Below the pieces are notes generated by a model. It was given only the letters and a program-made list of their open reading frames with translations, made no database searches and had not been told where the DNA came from. A stretch of DNA of 64,000 nt, taken from NCBI GenBank assembly GCA_910577225.1, contig CAJTMV010000014.1, positions 25,154 to 89,153 of the forward strand, read 5' to 3'. The DNA comes from an uncultured Eubacterium sp. Its GTDB lineage: Bacteria > Bacillota > Clostridia > Lachnospirales > Lachnospiraceae. Of this stretch, positions 43,580-53,250 are shown in pieces. Each line of letters begins with the position of its first letter. Within the stretch, counting starts at the first letter, position 1. A program made the position numbers and the translations under genes.

Positions 43580-44641
43580 ATGGGAAAGGACAAATATGTA
43601 GCCTATGTAGGTACGTACACACATGAAAACAGCCTGGGCATCCATATTTATGACGTGGATGTAGAAAATGGCAGGATTGAAGAACGAAAAATGATTCCGA
43701 TCAGTAATTCGTCAGATGTGATTATTTCGCACAGCGGAAAGATCTTGTATTCTATCGCGGACGAAGGTGTGGAGGCGTTTCATATTCTGGAAGACGGAGA
43801 TCTTGAAAAGATTAATAAAAAATGGATCGGGGGTATGAGAGGCTGTTATCTGGAGCTTGACAGGGAAGACAGATATTTATTTGTGGCCGGTTATCATGAC
43901 GCCAGAGTATCCATGCTGCGCCTGAATAAAGACGGTTCCATCGAAGGCATTGCAGACGGCGTGTTCCATAAAGGAATGGGACGCTGTATCGCGGAGCGTA
44001 ATTCCAGACCGCATGTGCACTGCGTCAAGGTAACGCCGGATCAGAAGTTTTTGTGTGCGGTAGACGGCGGACTCGATCATATCAAAATATACCGTCTGGA
44101 TTATGAAGGCGGACAGCTGATCCATCACGATATTTTAAGATGCCCGCTGGATTCTGCGCCGCGCGCCATGCGTTTTAGCAAGGATGGGAAATACGCGTAC
44201 GTATTGTGTGAGCTTACAAATGTTGTAAATGTGTATCAGTATTATCTGACCGAAAATGGAAATCCGGAATTTGAAAAGATACAGTCAATACCGACGAAGG
44301 ATCCGACAGAAGACGAGATCTGCAGCGCAACGACGATGGAATTTTCACCGGACGGCAATTATTTATTCTGTACCGATGCCGGCATTAACGCGGTGCTTGT
44401 CTTTGAAGTCGATAAAATGACCGGACAGCTGACGCTTGTATGCAACAACCGTATCGGGGGTGAATTTCCAAAAGCGATCGCCGTATTTCCGGACGGGAAA
44501 AACTTCATGTGCTTAAATCATGACAGCAATTCGATCGGTATTTTCTCGATGAATTATGAAGGAAAATATTTCCTGATGCATGGAAAGCCGGTAGAAGTGG
44601 AGACGCCAAACTGTGTATATATTCATAAATTAAAACAGTAA
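43580..44641 (+). CDS. Lactonase family beta-propeller protein (YbhE/Pgl-like)
   Basis: Cytoplasmic seven-bladed propeller-like protein of 353 residues of the lactonase family (PF10282), related to 6-phosphogluconolactonase YbhE. Visible: VAYVGTYTHENSLGI at the start, HPHV-type segment as PHVHCVKVTPDQKFLCAVDGG (in parts), and repeated FSPDGNYLF and FPDGKN motifs. GAGGAGG precedes the ATG and the gene starts 2 bases after trhP. Exact substrate is unknown; 6-phosphogluconolactone is only one option. Confidence 0.85.
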   Translation: MGKDKYVAYVGTYTHENSLGIHIYDVDVENGRIEERKMIPISNSSDVIISHSGKILYSIADEGVEAFHILEDGDLEKINKKWIGGMRGCYLELDREDRYLFVAGYHDARVSMLRLNKDGSIEGIADGVFHKGMGRCIAERNSRPHVHCVKVTPDQKFLCAVDGGLDHIKIYRLDYEGGQLIHHDILRCPLDSAPRAMRFSKDGKYAYVLCELTNVVNVYQYYLTENGNPEFEKIQSIPTKDPTEDEICSATTMEFSPDGNYLFCTDAGINAVLVFEVDKMTGQLTLVCNNRIGGEFPKAIAVFPDGKNFMCLNHDSNSIGIFSMNYEGKYFLMHGKPVEVETPNCVYIHKLKQ

Positions 44642-44662
44642 TCACGCAGGAGGAGAACCGTT

Positions 44663-45628
44663 ATGGCGGAAAAGTATCGTTTGGTAACAAGAAGTGATTT
44701 TGACGGACTCGTATGTGCAATGATCTTAAAAGAGATGGATTTAATCGACGACATTAAGTTTGTACATCCCAAAGATATGCAGGACGGGCTGATTCCGGTT
44801 ACAAACCGTGACATTACGACCAATCTGCCTTATGTGGAGGGCGTGCATCTGGCGTTCGACCATCATTCCAGCGAAGTGACTGACGACGAGAAAAAGCCGG
44901 CATATATCATAGAAGGGGACGCTCCTTCTGCAGCCCGGGTCGTGTATGAATATTACGGGGGAAAAGAAAAGCTGCCGCGGATTTCTGAGGAAATTATGGC
45001 GGCCGTAGACAAATCGGATTCTGCGCAGTTTGATATGGACGATATTTTAAATCCAAAGGGCTGGACATTAATGAGCTTTTTAATGGACGCAAGAACCGGA
45101 CTGGGACGTTTCCATAAGTTTCGTATCTCTAATTATGATCTGATGATGCAGCTGATCGATTTTTGTCTGGAGCATCCGGTAGAGGAAGTACTGGAGCTGC
45201 CGGACGTCAAAGAAAGAGTCGATCTGTATTTCAGCCAGCAGCAGGAATTTAAGGCGCAGCTGATGCGTGTGACGAAGATGAAAGGCGACGTGGCGGTTAT
45301 TTACTTAAAAGACGAAGAAATCATCTATACCGGCAATCGGTTTTTGATATACGCGCTGTTTCCGCAGGCAAAGATCTCCGTGCATGTGATGTGGGGATTT
45401 CGAAAGCAGAACACGGCGGTTACGATTGGAAAATCGATTGTCAATCGGTCTTCTACGATCGATATCGGCGAGATCTGTCATTATTACGGCGGAGGCGGAC
45501 ACCGCAACGCAGGAACCTGCCAGCTGCCGAACGACGAAATAGACGGTATTTTGCCGGATATTATAAATCTTTTGAATGAAAAGACGACGTTAAAGGCACT
45601 GGATAAGAAAAAGGGGCCGCAGTTTTAA
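44663..45628 (+). CDS. DHH-family phosphoesterase (exopolyphosphatase-like)
   Basis: A 321-residue DHH/DHHA1 phosphoesterase. TRSDFDGLVCAMIL and AFDHHSSEV carry the metal aspartates and the DHH motif; GGGGHRNAGTCQ is the DHHA1 substrate motif. Proteins of this family cleave short RNA (nanoRNase), cyclic dinucleotides or polyphosphate; the sequence alone does not decide. No membrane or sensor domain is present. CAGGAGGAG precedes the ATG. A hairpin terminator follows. Confidence 0.87.
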   Translation: MAEKYRLVTRSDFDGLVCAMILKEMDLIDDIKFVHPKDMQDGLIPVTNRDITTNLPYVEGVHLAFDHHSSEVTDDEKKPAYIIEGDAPSAARVVYEYYGGKEKLPRISEEIMAAVDKSDSAQFDMDDILNPKGWTLMSFLMDARTGLGRFHKFRISNYDLMMQLIDFCLEHPVEEVLELPDVKERVDLYFSQQQEFKAQLMRVTKMKGDVAVIYLKDEEIIYTGNRFLIYALFPQAKISVHVMWGFRKQNTAVTIGKSIVNRSSTIDIGEICHYYGGGGHRNAGTCQLPNDEIDGILPDIINLLNEKTTLKALDKKKGPQF

Positions 45629-45645
45629 AGAACAGATCCGCTTAG

Positions 45646-45700
45646 GAGAGGGTTTTATGGGAATGAAAGCAATTTCAGTCTCCTAAAACCCTTTCTTATT
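45646..45700 (+). terminator. Terminator after the DHH phosphoesterase gene
   Basis: Long hairpin: AGGGTTTTA pairs with TAAAACCCT, with an inner TGAAA-GCAA-TTTCA stem, followed by TTCTTATTT. It separates the housekeeping run from the restriction-modification pair. Confidence 0.75.
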
Positions 45701-45733
45701 TGGAGTGGCGCGGCGCTACGACAGAACATATGA

Positions 45734-45762
45734 TTGCTATTTTACGAGAAATCCGCTATAAT
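45734..45762 (+). promoter_or_regulatory. Sigma-A-type promoter for the restriction-modification pair
   Basis: TTGCTA, 17 bases, TATAAT, 45 bases before the chosen start. No separate controller (C) protein gene or C-box is visible. Confidence 0.7.
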
Positions 45763-45806
45763 ATTTGAGAACAAAATATATCGATATACGAAACAGAGGG
45801 CCCGTG

Positions 45807-48800
45807 ATGTATAAAGAGGATCTGCAGAGGCTGATCAGCCAGTACGAACGAAATGCAAAAACATATAAAAACGCAAAGGAATATAACGAACAGGACTGCC
45901 GGGATGAGTTTATCAGCCCGTTGTTAGAGTGTTTTGGCTGGGATGTACATAATAAAAAAGGCGTGCCGCCGCAATATAAAGAAGTCGTTATGGAGAAGTT
46001 TTCCGGACGAAACGAGCGGCCGGATTATACGCTGACCCTGAACGGCGTATCCAAAATCTTTGTAGAAGCCAAAAAGCCAGCGGTTGAAATTCGTCTGGAA
46101 ACCGCGCCGGCGGAGCAGGCCAGAAGCTATGGCTGGAATGCAAAGCATAAGATCTCGGTACTGACGAATTTTGAATATCTGATGATTTACGATACGACGA
46201 ACCAGCCGCACGAAGGGGATCTGCCGTCGGTGTCGCTTTATCGCTGCTACCATTATTTGCAGTACGTACAGGCTTATGAGGAGATCGGCAGTCTGCTGTC
46301 AAAAGAAAGCGTTTATTCCGGCGCGTTTGACGCGTTTGTGAACGGTAATTTTCAAAGCAGCGGCAGATATGCGTCCGAGATCGACGAAATATTTCTCGCG
46401 CAGATGAATACGTGGCGGCTTAACATCGGCAGGAATCTGTATCCGAAGTCTTTAAAATATCAGGATATGGACTATTTAAACGACGTCGTACAGGAATTTA
46501 TCAATCAGATTATTTTTTTACGTATTTGCGAGGATCGCAGGCTGCCGTTATATAAAAGTCTGAAAGAGACGATCTGCGGCGTGCAGGATCGTCCAAAAGA
46601 ACTGCGTGTGCGGATGCTTCGTCTGTTTCAGGAGGCGGACAGGCGGTATAATTCCGGACTGTTTGTACAACATGCAATTCTTTCCGATCTGGATGCGGAC
46701 ATTATCTGCGAGATTATCAAAGCGCTGTACTATCCGCAAAATCCATATCTGTTTCATATGATAGAACCGGGGATTTTAGGCAAAATCTACGAATCGTTTT
46801 TAACGGAATGTCTGATCGCAGAACAGGGGGAAGTTTCGCTGACAGCCAAAGGCGCCTATCGTTACCGGTCTGTGGTGTCCACGCCGGCAGAAATCGTAAA
46901 ATATATGGTCAAAGCTGCGCTGCAGCCCTATTGTACTGAAAAGACGCCAAAGGAAATCCTCTCGCTTCGGATTGCGGATATTGCGTGCGGATCCGGCGTT
47001 TTTTTGGAGGAGGCCTATCAGTATCTGATCGATTATTGCGTGGAATGGTATTTACAGCATAAGCCGGATGTACTGCCTGAGCAGAGCAATGGAAAAAAGA
47101 AACTGCCGTTTGAAGAAAAGAAAGCGATTCTGACAAGCTGCATTTATGGAGCGGATATCGATCTGCATGCGGTCTGGGTGAGCCGGTTTAACCTGCTGAT
47201 CAAGCTGATGGAGGATGAGACGCCGGCGTCGATGCATGACTGTGTGCCTGCGCTGCCGGATCTGAACGAGAATATCAGAAACGGCAACGCGCTGATTTCA
47301 AGAGAGGATCTTGACAACGACTGTCCGGTCGATCTGCTCTGCAAAGTAGTTCCGTTTGCATGGGATTCGTTTTGGGAAGGCGCAAAAAAGGCGGACTGGA
47401 AGCGATACGACAGTCCGAAGCCGGACGATTGGGATACTTCCTGGAACGATAAAAATGGAAAACCGGGATTTACCGTAATCGTAGGGAATCCGCCTTATGT
47501 AAAGACCGAGGATATGCACACGCTGGAATCTGACGCGGAGTTTTCCATTTATAAGAAAAAATACCAGACCGCTTACAAACAGTTTGATAAATATTTTCTG
47601 TTTATCGAGCGTGCCCTGCAGCTGCTGCAGGCGGACGGGACGCTTTGCTATATCGTGCCGAACAAGTTTTATAAAACGGATGCGGGGCAGAAGCTGCGGC
47701 AGTGTCTGTCGGATAAGATGATACAGCTGGATGATTTCGGAGATATGCAGCTGTTTCCGGACAAGACGATATACAGCTCGATTGTTTTATGCAGGAACGC
47801 GCAAAGTACGCAGATGAAATACCACAATGTGTCTTCGCTGGCCGGGCTTTGGACCGGAGAGGAGCAGGAGCGGCTGATCGTTGCAAACGAGTCGCTCGGA
47901 GGCGCGCCATGGCGGCTGTCGACCGATATTGCGTTTATGAAAATGATTGCGCGGATGGAAAAATATGCCAGACCGCTTGGGGAAATCGTAAATATTTTTA
48001 ACGGCATACAAACGAGCGCGGAGCGGCCGGAACCCGTTTACTGGTTTACGCAGAAAGAAGTGCTGGAAGAGACGGCGGATCAGGTAAAGATTCGAAAGTT
48101 TGGCGCTGTCTACGAGATTGAAAAAACAATTTTAAAGCCGTACTTTAAACCGACGAAAGCGGACGAAAAGGGGATGCAGACGTACTCGCATTTAAAGACG
48201 GATAAGCGCATTATTTTTCCTTATACAGAAGACGGCAGTCTGATCCCGCGGGAGATCATGCAGCGGGAATATCCGGGAACGTATGCCTATCTGTGTGCCT
48301 GCTATGATCTGCTTGTGCCAAAGTGTCTGAATAACGGCGTGGGGCGCGATATCAAAAATGCCACGAACGACAACTGGTATCAGTATGGCCGCACACAGGC
48401 TCTGACCGCGTTTGTCCATACGCCAAAGCTGATCGTACGGGTATTAAGCAGACAGCCGATGTACGCATACGATACGCAGGACATGCTGATTGCATCCGGC
48501 GGTACGGCAGGATACTGCGCGATCGCAGCGCCTTTGGACTGCAGCTATGATCTGGCTTATATTCAGGCATGGCTGAACCATCCGTATACCGAACAGCTGC
48601 TCCGCACGATGGGGAGCGATTTTGAAGGCGGTTATACGGCAAGAGGCACTTACGTTTTAAAAAAAGTTCCGTTTTTAGAGCCGGATGTTACAAACAAAGA
48701 CGAGAAGGCAGCTTATGACGCCGTTGTCTCAGACACCAGACAGATCTACCGGCTAAACGACCGGCTGCAGACAAAGGCGGACCGCAGGACAAAGGAAGTC

Positions 48801-48887
48801 ATTGCGCGTGAAAAGGAAAAACTGATCAGACAGATAGAAACACAGATTGCAGACATCTATCAGCTAAAGTTCCGGGAGAAATTATGA
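45807..48887 (+). CDS. Eco57I-like type IIG restriction-modification enzyme
   Basis: Bifunctional restriction endonuclease and adenine methyltransferase of 1026 residues. The N-terminal nuclease has a PD-x13-EAK core (P72, D73, E87, K89). A helical connector leads to the methyltransferase with SAM motif DIACGSGVFLEEAY and catalytic GNPPYV (N561-Y564). The C-terminal 400 residues are the probable target-recognition region (TaqI C-like, ending in coiled helices). The frame opens with TTG at 45765; ATG 45807 has GAGGG 6 bases upstream. It overlaps the next gene by 4 bases. Size and pairing match Eco57I. Recognition site unknown. Confidence 0.9.
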   Translation: MYKEDLQRLISQYERNAKTYKNAKEYNEQDCRDEFISPLLECFGWDVHNKKGVPPQYKEVVMEKFSGRNERPDYTLTLNGVSKIFVEAKKPAVEIRLETAPAEQARSYGWNAKHKISVLTNFEYLMIYDTTNQPHEGDLPSVSLYRCYHYLQYVQAYEEIGSLLSKESVYSGAFDAFVNGNFQSSGRYASEIDEIFLAQMNTWRLNIGRNLYPKSLKYQDMDYLNDVVQEFINQIIFLRICEDRRLPLYKSLKETICGVQDRPKELRVRMLRLFQEADRRYNSGLFVQHAILSDLDADIICEIIKALYYPQNPYLFHMIEPGILGKIYESFLTECLIAEQGEVSLTAKGAYRYRSVVSTPAEIVKYMVKAALQPYCTEKTPKEILSLRIADIACGSGVFLEEAYQYLIDYCVEWYLQHKPDVLPEQSNGKKKLPFEEKKAILTSCIYGADIDLHAVWVSRFNLLIKLMEDETPASMHDCVPALPDLNENIRNGNALISREDLDNDCPVDLLCKVVPFAWDSFWEGAKKADWKRYDSPKPDDWDTSWNDKNGKPGFTVIVGNPPYVKTEDMHTLESDAEFSIYKKKYQTAYKQFDKYFLFIERALQLLQADGTLCYIVPNKFYKTDAGQKLRQCLSDKMIQLDDFGDMQLFPDKTIYSSIVLCRNAQSTQMKYHNVSSLAGLWTGEEQERLIVANESLGGAPWRLSTDIAFMKMIARMEKYARPLGEIVNIFNGIQTSAERPEPVYWFTQKEVLEETADQVKIRKFGAVYEIEKTILKPYFKPTKADEKGMQTYSHLKTDKRIIFPYTEDGSLIPREIMQREYPGTYAYLCACYDLLVPKCLNNGVGRDIKNATNDNWYQYGRTQALTAFVHTPKLIVRVLSRQPMYAYDTQDMLIASGGTAGYCAIAAPLDCSYDLAYIQAWLNHPYTEQLLRTMGSDFEGGYTARGTYVLKKVPFLEPDVTNKDEKAAYDAVVSDTRQIYRLNDRLQTKADRRTKEVIAREKEKLIRQIETQIADIYQLKFREKL

Positions 48888-50512
48888 TTTTAAAACAAGA
48901 CAGTACAAAGCAGAAATTAAGAGGCGCATATTATACGCCTTACAGGGTAGCCGAAAAGATGGTGGAATTTTTTCAGGAGGATCCTTCGATTCATACGATT
49001 CTGGAGCCAAGCTGCGGAAACGGTGTGTTTGTGGAAATGGTTCAAAAAAAGCGGCTGTTAAACAACGGCGGCAGTATGACGGCGATTGAAATCGAAGCGT
49101 CGGAAGTACAAAAGGCGGCGCAAAGGATAGAACCGTCCGCCAGTATCCGGCTGCTTGCCATGGATTTTTTTGAGTATTACGCGGCAAATAAAGAGCAGCA
49201 GCGTTATGATCTGATCCTTGGGAATCCTCCCTATATCCGGTATCAGTATCTCAGAGATCAGCAGCGCGCCGAAATGTCGCAGATTCTGACCGAGCACGGG
49301 ATGAAAGCCAATAAGCTGATCAATACGTGGGTCGGCTTTCTGGTCGCCTGCGTACATCTTCTGAGTGAACACGGAAAAATCGCGTTCGTCATTCCCGCGG
49401 AGATCCTGCAGGTGGCCTATGCCGAAGAGCTGCGGCTGTTTCTTTCGCAAAGTCTTTCCAGCATTACGCTGCTTACATTTGAAGAACTGGTCTTTCCGGA
49501 TATTGAACAGGAAATCGTAATACTGATCGGCGAAAAAGGAGGACAGGAACAGGGGATCCGGATTGTGGAGCTGCGTAATCTGGAAGATCTGGATACGCTG
49601 CGGCTGCCGGACAACGGTTTTCAAAAGCTCTGTCAGGTACATGAGAAATGGACAAAGTATTTTATGAGCAGGGAGGAAAACGCTCTGATTGCACGTATCC
49701 GGAACGACAGCCGGTTTCAGAAAATGTCGGATACCGCGTTAATCAATATTGGGATTACGACTGGCAACAATAAATATTTTTCGGTAACCAAAAAGGTCGT
49801 GGAAGAATATGAACTGGAGCATGTGGTGCGGCCGTTGATTGGAAGAAGCGCGCATGCCGGCAGCGTTTATTTTCAAAGCGAAGACTGGAGCGTCAATGCG
49901 GATGGCGGGAAAGCTGCGTATCTGATCGATTTTCCGGATATACCAATAGAAAGCTATCCGAAAAAGCATCGGTCTTATATTAAAAAGGGGGAAAAAAATA
50001 AAGAGCATACCGGATATAAATGCAGAATCCGGGACAGATGGTATCGGGTGCCGTCGATCTGGGTACCGGACGCGTTCTTTCTGCGCAGAAATAATTTGTA
50101 TCCCAAGTTTGTGTTAAACTGCTGTGAAGCGGTTTCCACGGATACGATGCACCGGCTGAAATTTTACGACGGTATCGATCCGGAAAGAATCGTGTTATCG
50201 TATTACAACAGTATTTCATTTGCGTTTACAGAATTATGCGGTCGCAGTTACGGCGGCGGCGTGCTGGAAATCCTGCCGGGAGAGCTTGGGAATGTGATGC
50301 TGCCGGTATTGGATCAGATTCCGGACAGGCAGATTCAGGAGGCGCTGTTTCAGGTCGACGAGATCGTAAGAAAGAAAGAACAGATCGAAAAAGCGCTGGA
50401 TCTGGTGGATCAGAAAATACTGGCAGACGGACTGGGACTTGATACGGATCTCTGTGCGCAGGCCAGAAATATCTGGAAAAAAATGCAGCAAAGGCGACTG
50501 AGACGAGGGTGA
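48884..50512 (+). CDS. Adenine-specific DNA methyltransferase (M.Eco57I-like)
   Basis: Separate N6-adenine methyltransferase of 542 residues. It shows YYTPYRVAEKMVEFF, SAM motif ILEPSCGNGVFVEMV and catalytic GNPPYI (N114-Y117), with a C-terminal recognition domain. Eco57I systems use such a second methyltransferase to protect the strand that the bifunctional enzyme does not methylate fully. Overlap with the upstream gene (ATGA) implies coupled translation. No mobility genes flank the pair, yet it breaks an otherwise housekeeping region, so gain by transfer is likely. Confidence 0.9.
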   Translation: MILKQDSTKQKLRGAYYTPYRVAEKMVEFFQEDPSIHTILEPSCGNGVFVEMVQKKRLLNNGGSMTAIEIEASEVQKAAQRIEPSASIRLLAMDFFEYYAANKEQQRYDLILGNPPYIRYQYLRDQQRAEMSQILTEHGMKANKLINTWVGFLVACVHLLSEHGKIAFVIPAEILQVAYAEELRLFLSQSLSSITLLTFEELVFPDIEQEIVILIGEKGGQEQGIRIVELRNLEDLDTLRLPDNGFQKLCQVHEKWTKYFMSREENALIARIRNDSRFQKMSDTALINIGITTGNNKYFSVTKKVVEEYELEHVVRPLIGRSAHAGSVYFQSEDWSVNADGGKAAYLIDFPDIPIESYPKKHRSYIKKGEKNKEHTGYKCRIRDRWYRVPSIWVPDAFFLRRNNLYPKFVLNCCEAVSTDTMHRLKFYDGIDPERIVLSYYNSISFAFTELCGRSYGGGVLEILPGELGNVMLPVLDQIPDRQIQEALFQVDEIVRKKEQIEKALDLVDQKILADGLGLDTDLCAQARNIWKKMQQRRLRRG

Positions 50513-50569
50513 TATCTGGCTGCTGACAAACAAATCACAGGAGAATTTTTGGAGGGGAGAAAGGTATCG

Positions 50570-51319
50570 ATGTTTACGCATGAGATGGTAAAATCATTTA
50601 ATCAGCTGGAAATGGATGTATATAATTATATCGTGCAGAATGAGGATAAGGTTATTTATATGAAAGTGCGGGAACTGGCTGACGCCGTGCACGTATCGAC
50701 GACGACCATTCTTCGGTTTTGTAAAAAAGCAGGCTGCGAGGGGTATTCCGAGTTTCGTCTAAAGCTCAGGCAGGAATTAAAAGACAGCTGTAAAATAGCG
50801 CTGGATATGGATATTACGTCGCTGCATGATTTTTTTCAGCGGGTACAGACAAAGGCGTTTCAGGAAAATATGAAAGAAGCGATGGATTATTTAATCAAAT
50901 CCACGTCTGTGATTTTTGTCGGAGTCGGGAACTCTTCGATTATGGGAAAGTATGGCGCGCGGTATTTTAATAACGTAGGACTGCTTTCTTTTGCGATCGA
51001 CGATCCATTTACGCCTGTATTTCGCGGAAAAAATGAAAAGACAGCTGTAATCGCTTTGTCCGTCTCAGGCGTTACCAAGGAGACGATTTTACTGGCGGAA
51101 CGTCTGAAACGCAGAGGGTGCTGTCTGATTTCCGTGACCAACCGGGCGGACTGTACGCTGGCAAAAATGAGCCACTGCAATATTAATTACTATATCCCAA
51201 CGTATCATAAGGAAAATTACGATCTGACTTCCCAGATGGCAGTCGTGTTTATTATCGAATACCTGGGCAGAAAGCTCAAAGGCGTTCATAATTCGGCTGA
51301 AGATCTGATGGATTGGTAA
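50570..51319 (+). CDS. MurR/RpiR family transcriptional regulator
   Basis: Sugar-phosphate-responsive regulator of 249 residues. N-terminal HTH_6 domain (about 1-77, with VRELADAVHVSTTTILRFCKKAGCEGYSEFR in parts), then a SIS sugar-phosphate domain (VIFVGVGNSSIMGKYGARYF, ALSVSGVTKE). The start ATG 50570 has GAAAGG 6 bases upstream; an earlier in-frame TTG at 50549 lies in the ribosome site. It is followed by a terminator and the PTS operon, which it probably controls through a phosphorylated beta-glucoside. Confidence 0.9.
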   Translation: MFTHEMVKSFNQLEMDVYNYIVQNEDKVIYMKVRELADAVHVSTTTILRFCKKAGCEGYSEFRLKLRQELKDSCKIALDMDITSLHDFFQRVQTKAFQENMKEAMDYLIKSTSVIFVGVGNSSIMGKYGARYFNNVGLLSFAIDDPFTPVFRGKNEKTAVIALSVSGVTKETILLAERLKRRGCCLISVTNRADCTLAKMSHCNINYYIPTYHKENYDLTSQMAVVFIIEYLGRKLKGVHNSAEDLMDW

Positions 51320-51381
51320 ATGATGGGAACAAATAAAACGTAATCGGGTAAATATGTGCATATTTTATAATAAACAGAGAC

Positions 51382-51427
51382 AAAAACAGTGCATCTTTCA
51401 CAAGAAAAAAGACTGCACTGTTTTTTG
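51382..51427 (+). terminator. Terminator after the RpiR-type regulator
   Basis: AAAAACAGTGCA pairs with TGCACTGTTTTT around a 20-base loop that can extend the stem (TCTTT with AAAGA), followed by a T-run. It separates the regulator from the PTS operon. Confidence 0.85.
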
Positions 51428-51430
51428 TTT

Positions 51431-51522
51431 GTAACAAAATCCAATGATACGTAACGGATTCCTTTCCGGCGGCAGATTACTGACAAAAAAGAGTCGGATT
51501 GCTATAATGATCGTAACAAATC
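51431..51522 (+). promoter_or_regulatory. Candidate operator: three GTAAC(A/G)(A/G)A motifs around the PTS promoter
   Basis: GTAACAAAATC at 51431, GTAACGGATTC at 51451 and GTAACAAATC at 51513 are spaced around the promoter at 51480-51508, the last close to the expected transcription start. They may be binding sites for the neighbouring RpiR regulator. This is a pattern seen by eye only. Confidence 0.35.
51480..51508 (+). promoter_or_regulatory. Sigma-A-type promoter of the PTS operon
   Basis: CTGACA, 17 bases, TATAAT, 63 bases upstream of the IIB gene. No cre site was recognised with confidence. Confidence 0.75.
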
Positions 51523-51571
51523 AAACAGCGGCGGCGCGACCGTCAGCAAAGAATTTAAGGAGGAAAAGGTT

Positions 51572-51880
51572 ATGGTGATTCGTTTATTTTGCGCGGCAGG
51601 TATGTCAACAAGTGTGCTTGTAAAGAAGATGCAGGAGGCGGCAAAGGAAAAAGGGAAAGACGCGGATATTTCAGCGTATCCAATTTCTGAAATGGAAAGA
51701 CTCACAGATGGTATCGACGTGGCTTTGTTAGGACCTCAGGTCGGATTTGAGCTTGGCAAGGCGAAACAGATCTGCGATCCGAAGGGGATTCCGGTAGACG
51801 TCATTCCAATGCAGGATTATGGTATGTGCAACGGGATGAATGTATTAAAGTTTGCTTACAAGCTGGCGAAAAACAAGTAA
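51572..51880 (+). CDS. celA: PTS lactose/cellobiose-family IIB component
   Basis: Cytoplasmic phosphotransfer subunit of 102 residues. The phospho-accepting cysteine lies in LFCAAGMSTSVLVKKM near the N-terminus, and LLGPQVGFEL is family-typical. It passes phosphate from IIA to the sugar entering through IIC. TAAGGAGG precedes the ATG. First gene of a five-gene operon (IIB, IIC, IIA, GH1, GH5). Confidence 0.94.
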   Translation: MVIRLFCAAGMSTSVLVKKMQEAAKEKGKDADISAYPISEMERLTDGIDVALLGPQVGFELGKAKQICDPKGIPVDVIPMQDYGMCNGMNVLKFAYKLAKNK

Positions 51881-51901
51881 GAGGAAAGGTGGAAGAAAGC
51901 A

Positions 51902-53215
51902 GTGCAGCAATATCTGAGTGATAAGGTGATTCCCAGGATTATTAAGTTTATTAATACCAAGGGAGTACAGTCAATAAAAAACGGTATGGTATACTCCATG
52001 CCGCTGCTGATTGTCGGTTCTGTGTTCCTGATTCTGGCGAATTTTCCGGTGCAGGCAGTCGTTGATTTTCTGGAATCGACCGGAATGAAAGACATTATGG
52101 ATCAGGCATACGGCGCAACGTTTAATATCAGCGCCATGATCGGAGTCATCGGCATCAGTTATACATATGTAAAGCTGGAAGGTCAGGAGCCGTTAAGCGG
52201 CTCGATGATCGCGTTAGCTACGTTTCTGCTTCTGATGCCTTCGCACATTGTTACAGAAAGCGGAGAAGTGGTAGGAGGGATTATTGACAAATCCTGGACC
52301 GCAGGAAAAGGTATGATCGGCGCAATTATTATCGGCCTTATCGTTCCGGTCATTTATTCCTGGTTTTTGAAAAACAATATTAAAATAAAAATGCCTGCAG
52401 GCGTTCCGGAAGGCGTTGCGAACTCGTTCTCCGCGTTAATTCCGGCAGCGGCTATTATTACAGGCGCAACGGTGATTCACGGAATCTGTTCGCTGGGATT
52501 CCATACGACGCTGATGGAAACGATTTACAAGGTGATTCAGACGCCGCTGCAGGGTATGACAGATTCTCTGGGCGGAGCGATGTTAATGTGCTTTGCGGGA
52601 CCGTTTTTATGGATGTTCGGCGTACATGGCTCTACCGTAGTCGGCGGAATTATGCAGGGTTTGTTAACGGCAAACAGTCTGGAAAATCAGGCGATTATAG
52701 ACAGCGGTATGGAGCTTACGCTGGAAAACGGCGGGCATATTGTAACGCAGCAGTTTTACGATCAGTTTATTAATGTCACAGGCGCAGGCATTACGATCGG
52801 TCTGGCTATTTTCCTTTGCTTCTTTGCAAAATCCAAACAGTTAAAGACATTGGGAAAAGTAGAAATCGTTCCGGCATTTTTTGGAATTAACGAACCGATT
52901 TTGTTTGGTATCCCGATTGTTATGAACCCGATGATGGCAGTGCCGTTTGTTGCCATGCCGTTGATCTCCTGTGTCATTCAGTATTTTGCATTGTATACAG
53001 GAATCTGTCCGCTGTATGCAGCAACACAGGTACCGTGGACCTGTCCGCCGATTATATCCGGCTTTTTGGTTGGAGGATGGAAGAGCGCATTGCTCCAGGT
53101 TGTCATATTTATTATTTCGTTCTTTGTTTATCTGCCGTTTATCAAGCGTATCGACAAGATCAGTCTGACGCAGGAACAGCAGAGTGCGGCAGAGGATGAT
53201 GACGAAGACTGGTAA
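51902..53215 (+). CDS. celB: PTS cellobiose-family IIC permease
   Basis: Membrane sugar channel of 437 residues with about ten hydrophobic segments. Family landmarks: IKNGMVYSMPLLIVGSVFLIL in parts, FGVHGSTVVGGIM, PAFFGINEPILFGIPIVMNP and PWTCPPIISGFLVGG. Transports a beta-glucoside such as cellobiose, gentiobiose or laminaribiose while IIB phosphorylates it. GTG start with AAAGGTGG upstream. The C-terminus is acidic. Confidence 0.94.
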   Translation: MQQYLSDKVIPRIIKFINTKGVQSIKNGMVYSMPLLIVGSVFLILANFPVQAVVDFLESTGMKDIMDQAYGATFNISAMIGVIGISYTYVKLEGQEPLSGSMIALATFLLLMPSHIVTESGEVVGGIIDKSWTAGKGMIGAIIIGLIVPVIYSWFLKNNIKIKMPAGVPEGVANSFSALIPAAAIITGATVIHGICSLGFHTTLMETIYKVIQTPLQGMTDSLGGAMLMCFAGPFLWMFGVHGSTVVGGIMQGLLTANSLENQAIIDSGMELTLENGGHIVTQQFYDQFINVTGAGITIGLAIFLCFFAKSKQLKTLGKVEIVPAFFGINEPILFGIPIVMNPMMAVPFVAMPLISCVIQYFALYTGICPLYAATQVPWTCPPIISGFLVGGWKSALLQVVIFIISFFVYLPFIKRIDKISLTQEQQSAAEDDDEDW

Positions 53216-53250
53216 AATAAATCAGAGAACAAATTTCAGGGAGAAAAAGA

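Noticed and set aside
45629..50569. Prophage or transposon carrying the restriction-modification pair
   Set aside because: No integrase, transposase, tRNA target or flanking repeats are visible. Only the two genes and their promoter lie between core-type neighbours.
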